DNA of 64,000 nt from Olsenella_K sp050953285 (GTDB lineage: Bacteria; Actinomycetota; Coriobacteriia; Coriobacteriales; Atopobiaceae), in assembly GCA_050953285.1 (NCBI GenBank), contig JBMNMK010000002.1, forward strand, positions 248,001-312,000, written 5' to 3'. A model generated the notes under the pieces. That model made no database searches and had not been told where the DNA came from. It saw only the letters and a list, made by a program, of their open reading frames with translations. Shown in pieces: positions 60,854-64,000 of this stretch. The position numbers and the translations under genes are program-made. Within the stretch, counting starts at the first letter, position 1, and every line of letters begins with the position of its first letter.

Positions 60854-62239
60854 GCTTGCAGTGGTATCGGCGCTACCTACGCTGATGCCTTGGGCGGCAA
60901 GTGCGTCGGTGACCTCACGGAAGGCATCCTCGTTTTGGCCTCCAATGAGATAGGTGGCGTCGCGCGTGTGGATGAGCAGCCATGGCCCCTGCAGGCGATT
61001 GAGACTTACCGTGACGTCTCCAAGCTCATCGCTTCTAAAGCTGCCTTCCAGCATGGTATCGGTGGCAGCGCCAACTCTGCGGCTGAGAGTAGGGAGCTCG
61101 TCGATCTTCTCGGCAGAAAGAATGTCTTCAAGGTCAATGGTGTGGCTCGCCAAGGCGCAGTGTGTCTCTATCGCGCCATCCGAGACACTCATGCGCGCTC
61201 CGTTGCCAGGCATGAAGAAGGCCAGCACAAAAACCGTGGCTCCCACAATGATGAGGACGGTGGCTGCTGCTATAGCCTTTCCTAAGGGTCGCGCAAGGTT
61301 AACAGACATGTTGATACCTACGCGGTTGTTGATGATAAGGCGCTCGTCATCGGGGTTGTGGTAGAACATGCCCAAAATCCAGTGTGCATCTTCATCAACG
61401 TAGGTATCACCAGAGACATCTTGGGTGAGCTGCGCCTGAAGATGTCTCACGTGCATCTCTATAAAAAGCGATGATGCGGCCATAAGCACCATGAGCACCA
61501 CAATAGAAACAAAGAAGAGCATCTCCTCGTCACCAAAGGCAAGCGTGAGCCAGCTCAGGATGGTCATACAGAGCGCGCACAAGAGGTTAACCTGCGCCCA
61601 CGCGTGACGACGGATACGGCCGAGCGCCTCCGTGCGCAGGGTATTATCATCTACCACTTCGCTCTTATCGCGATAACACCAGCGCCAGACGGCCCACATC
61701 ATCACGACCACCGCGCTATAGATGAAGTAGCCCGCATCATGCGACGGACTGAACGCCCAGGGCAGCGCGCTCAAGGCGGCAAGGATCCAGAACCAGAAGC
61801 CATGCATGCGCGGCATCTGGTTTGCCGCTGCCGTGATATCGACCACCACGCTGCGCGCGCTCACGCGCTTGGGATACCAGCCGTGAGCTTGCTTTATGGT
61901 GGCCAACTTGAGATTTGCGCGCGCAAAGATGACCTCGGGCGCCACGCACGACACCACGAGCCACACCATCCAGAGACACATCATCGAGTCAGCCCACGCC
62001 GGCTGCATGGCCACCCACGTCGCCACCAGCGCCACAAGTGACATAAAAATGGCAAGTATAAGTTCTTCTCGCCTGAATGAGGCAATAGTGCGCATGACCT
62101 CAGGATCGGTTTGTGCTTGTTGGGGAAGCGTCACGCCGATGGCAATGTTTTTCTTGAACGATCCCTCGTTTCGCATGCGAACATACATCAGTATGCATAT
62201 CCAGCAGCAGCTGAGCCATAAAAGTGATGTCGTGCTCAT
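60851..62239 (-). CDS. DUF5808-domain membrane protein
   Basis: A 462-residue membrane protein with about nine hydrophobic helices. Residues 285-325 hold a DUF5808 signature (HWILGMFYHNPDDER and INNRVGINMSVNLARPLG), followed by a helix and an exported or cytosolic PH-like end (TRDATYLIGGQNEDAFREVTDAL). Such proteins commonly pair with YtrA-type GntR regulators, as here, where the ATG overlaps the regulator's stop. Function unknown, envelope stress or transport are possibilities. AGGAG precedes the ATG. Confidence 0.85.
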   Translation of the reverse strand: MSTTSLLWLSCCWICILMYVRMRNEGSFKKNIAIGVTLPQQAQTDPEVMRTIASFRREELILAIFMSLVALVATWVAMQPAWADSMMCLWMVWLVVSCVAPEVIFARANLKLATIKQAHGWYPKRVSARSVVVDITAAANQMPRMHGFWFWILAALSALPWAFSPSHDAGYFIYSAVVVMMWAVWRWCYRDKSEVVDDNTLRTEALGRIRRHAWAQVNLLCALCMTILSWLTLAFGDEEMLFFVSIVVLMVLMAASSLFIEMHVRHLQAQLTQDVSGDTYVDEDAHWILGMFYHNPDDERLIINNRVGINMSVNLARPLGKAIAAATVLIIVGATVFVLAFFMPGNGARMSVSDGAIETHCALASHTIDLEDILSAEKIDELPTLSRRVGAATDTMLEGSFRSDELGDVTVSLNRLQGPWLLIHTRDATYLIGGQNEDAFREVTDALAAQGISVGSADTTAS

Positions 62240-62622
62240 GACTGGCTCCTTTTTGACGTGTGGCTTGCCAGCAGTTTTGTGCAGAGCGTCAGGATCTCTT
62301 GTTCAGACATCCCCTGGGCGATAAGTTCCATGAGACTCAAGCGCAGTGCTTGCACCGTTTTTATGTCGGGGGCAGACTCCTGTGAGGAAAGGTGCACGAA
62401 GGTGCCCTGGCGCCTGTTGACTGCTACGTAGCCCTCCTGTTTGAGCAGTTGGTAGGCCTTATTGACCGTCGTTGCGTTGATGCCGCATTCGGACGAGAGC
62501 GTGCGTACAGAAGGCAGCGGGTCTCCCTGTTTGAGCTCTCCTTTGGCAATGCCTTCCACAATTTGGTCTCTAATTTGCTGGTAAATGGGGGTGTCGGACA
62601 AGAAATCAAGCGAGATGAGCAT
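62236..62622 (-). CDS. GntR-family regulator, YtrA subfamily
   Basis: A 128-residue repressor: N-terminal winged helix (PIYQQIRDQIVEGIAKGELKQGDPLPSVRTLS.. INATTVNKAYQLLKQEGYV) and a short C-terminal dimerisation helix pair, as in the YtrA subfamily. AAAGGAGG before the ATG. Its stop overlaps the DUF5808 start (ATGA). It probably represses its own operon through the palindrome at 62658. Confidence 0.94.
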   Translation of the reverse strand: MLISLDFLSDTPIYQQIRDQIVEGIAKGELKQGDPLPSVRTLSSECGINATTVNKAYQLLKQEGYVAVNRRQGTFVHLSSQESAPDIKTVQALRLSLMELIAQGMSEQEILTLCTKLLASHTSKRSQS

Positions 62623-62657
62623 AGGCGCCTCCTTTCTGCTTCGTCGCTGTTTATGCT

Positions 62658-62687
62658 GTATTATATCAAGTAATACAATACATACAA
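62658..62687 (-). promoter_or_regulatory. Promoter and operator of the gntR-DUF5808 operon
   Basis: On the minus strand TTGTAT (62687-62682) and TATAAT (62665-62660) have a 16-base spacer. The -10 lies inside the palindrome GTATTA-N7-TAATAC (62658-62676), a likely GntR operator. Confidence 0.7.
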
Positions 62688-62740
62688 GACAACGTGGCGA
62701 TAAGGGCTAAACTGGTGTTATGTGGGGTGCGGGGTCGTGC

Positions 62741-62772
62741 GCACGGTCGTGCCGCCGCACGGTCGCGCCGCC
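62741..62772. repeat. Tandem 16-bp GC-rich repeat
   Basis: GCACGGTCGTGCCGCC is followed directly by a copy with one change, and by a more degenerate third unit to about 62790. It lies in the leader of the reductase gene. Confidence 0.55.
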
Positions 62773-62818
62773 GCGCAGGATCGCGCCGACGGTAACAACG
62801 CCAGAGGGGAGCTGCGAG

Positions 62819-63415
62819 ATGTCTGTTGAGAGCTTGGATACGCTTATTGTGTATTGCCACCCGTGGGAGATGAGCTACACGCATGAGGTTTTGTGTGCCT
62901 GTGAGCGCTCACTTTCTGCAGCTAGACGCAGCTATGAAGTGATAGATCTCTACGCCGATGGATTCATGCCGGCAATGACGGTTGATGAGCTTTCTGTCTA
63001 CAACCAAGGCGTGACAGAAGATGCGCTGGTCAAGCGCTATCAGGAGCTGCTTTTGGCCTGCAAACATCTCATCTTGGTATTTCCCGTTTGGTGGAACGAC
63101 GTGCCGGCCATGCTGCGTGGCTGGCTTGATCGCACCATGCTACCTGGGTTTGCGTGGGAGGCAACCGGCAAAGGTATTGTGGGCAAGCTCAGCAATATTG
63201 AGTCCGTGGATGCCTTCACCACCTCATCTAACCCCACGTCCTACATGCAAGAGCGCTTAGGCGACGGCATTCAGCACACGCTCTTAGATGCCACGTTTTG
63301 GCAGCTCGGGTGTGGCAAAGGCAGATGGCACAACCTGGGCGGCATCGATATCACGACAGAGGATGAGCGTGCCCAGTGGCTCTTGTCCGTTGAAGATGAA
63401 GTGGCACACATATAG
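62819..63415 (+). CDS. Flavodoxin-fold NAD(P)H-dependent oxidoreductase
   Basis: A 198-residue enzyme of the NQO1/KefF/MdaB group. TLIVYCHPWEMSYTHEVL (FMN phosphate region), LILVFPVWWNDVPAMLRGWLDRTMLPGFAW and GKGIVGKLSNIESVDAFTTSSNP are family marks. It reduces quinones or similar acceptors with two electrons. ATG at 62819 has GAGGGGAG upstream; an in-frame ATG at 62720 would read through the GC-rich repeat and is rejected. Confidence 0.9.
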   Translation: MSVESLDTLIVYCHPWEMSYTHEVLCACERSLSAARRSYEVIDLYADGFMPAMTVDELSVYNQGVTEDALVKRYQELLLACKHLILVFPVWWNDVPAMLRGWLDRTMLPGFAWEATGKGIVGKLSNIESVDAFTTSSNPTSYMQERLGDGIQHTLLDATFWQLGCGKGRWHNLGGIDITTEDERAQWLLSVEDEVAHI

Positions 63416-63503
63416 TGCGCATACGCGCGCTCAGGCACTATACTGGTGAACTTGAGCAAACATGAGGCGCGTGTGCGTCTTCGCTATAGCTGAAAGGTGG
63501 ACG

Positions 63504-64000
63504 TATGGCCCAGCGAGTACAGGGAACTGAGGATCTCTTTGGCGGATACATGCGCGCTTGGGAGCGCATGTGCGAGGTATCAAAAGAGCTCTTTGGTGCC
63601 TATGGGTTTGATCGCATAGAGACGCCTGCAATTGAGCAGGTCGCAACATTTGTCCACGGCATCGGCGAGTCGACCGATGTGGTGCGCAAAGAGATGTTCC
63701 GCGTGTTTTCAGGCGCTCTTATCGAGAACCTGCTGAAAGAGGGCAGCGAGGGCAATCTCAAAGCCAAGCAGCGTCTGGCCCTGCGTCCTGAAGGCACGGC
63801 AGGTGTTGTTCGCGCGGCGGTCGAGCATAACTTCGTGCCGCAAGGCGCTGCCCCGGTCAAAGTGTGGTACGGAGAGCCCATGTTTCGCGGCGAGCGCCCG
63901 CAAAAAGGCCGCCTGCGCCAGTTCCACCAGGTAGGCGTCGAGTGGCTGGGCGCGCCTGACCCTGCGGCAGATGCCGAGGTCATCATCATGCTGATGGAGT
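63504..64000 (+). CDS. hisS: Histidyl-tRNA synthetase, 3'-truncated by window edge
   Basis: The first 165 codons of a class II synthetase. QRVQGTEDLFGGYMRAWERM, YGFDRIETPAIEQVATF, the motif 2 region RPEGTAGVVRAAVEHNF and WYGEPMFRGERPQKGRLRQFHQVGVE are diagnostic of HisS. AAAGGTGG before the ATG. The remainder lies beyond the window. Confidence 0.96.

Noticed and set aside
60725..61285. Plus-strand ORF of 186 codons encoding Ala/Cys/Val repeats
   Set aside because: It begins in the terminator hairpin, its repetitive part is the 15-bp tandem repeat, and the rest is antisense to the DUF5808 gene.

Overview
This 64 kb window is a dense, core-genome-like stretch of a mid-GC bacterial chromosome with 60 protein genes (two cut by the window edges), one tRNA and at least one structured non-coding RNA. 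I see no insertion sequence, prophage, integrase, CRISPR array or rRNA. The gene set (class III fructose-bisphosphatase, long-form HPF, archaeal-type topoisomerase I, NRAMP-related transporter, MetH without its own reactivation domain, fused PNP) and the base composition suggest an actinobacterial Coriobacteriia, most likely Atopobiaceae (Olsenella/Atopobium relatives). That placement is an inference from gene content only.

Layout: 1-3 kb holds a membrane protein plus NRAMP-type transporter facing a DegV gene. 3-13.4 kb is an informational and secretion run: aminotransferase, TPR protein, STAS protein, TatA/TatC, TopA, Tmk, HolB, RicT. 13.5-15.2 kb is a LexA-box-preceded dinB with a small partner gene. 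15.3-24 kb holds a GH5-like protein with a lost catalytic Glu, RsmI, Fbp, MetG-KsgA-TatD and ComF. 24-27.3 kb has a structured RNA (raiA-motif candidate), an orphan lipoprotein, HPF and a second DegV. 27.3-32.4 kb holds a dehydrogenase, NYN/LOTUS protein, HEAT-like protein, SurA-like protein, a DUF523-PNP fusion and tRNA-Thr. 32.4-38 kb has a Crp/Fnr regulator, threonine aldolase, an MFS exporter and unknown proteins.

38.1-42.5 kb is an unusual operon: ApbE flavin transferase, NusG-II (EetA-like) protein, a Gx/EetB-like membrane protein fused to an ECF ATPase, EcfA and EcfT. It looks like an extracellular-electron-transfer or quinone-related module coupled to an ECF transporter. 42.7-46 kb holds an ABC exporter and a Lon-like ATPase without protease. 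46-50.2 kb is the minus-strand methionine operon metF, MetH-reactivation protein, metH. 50.4-53.1 kb is a two-component system in one operon with a small alarmone synthetase. 53-64 kb is metabolic: MalY-type lyase, PHP phosphatase, glutaredoxin, an XRE-aminotransferase fusion with an operator array, PiT phosphate transporter plus DUF47, IlvE, a YtrA-type GntR regulator with its membrane partner, a flavodoxin-fold reductase and the start of hisS.

The most surprising window-wide signal is a DNA word, GGCGAKAAGWWC. It occurs about 17 times on both strands, in several reading frames and between genes, far above chance, and could be an uptake, recombination or segregation signal.
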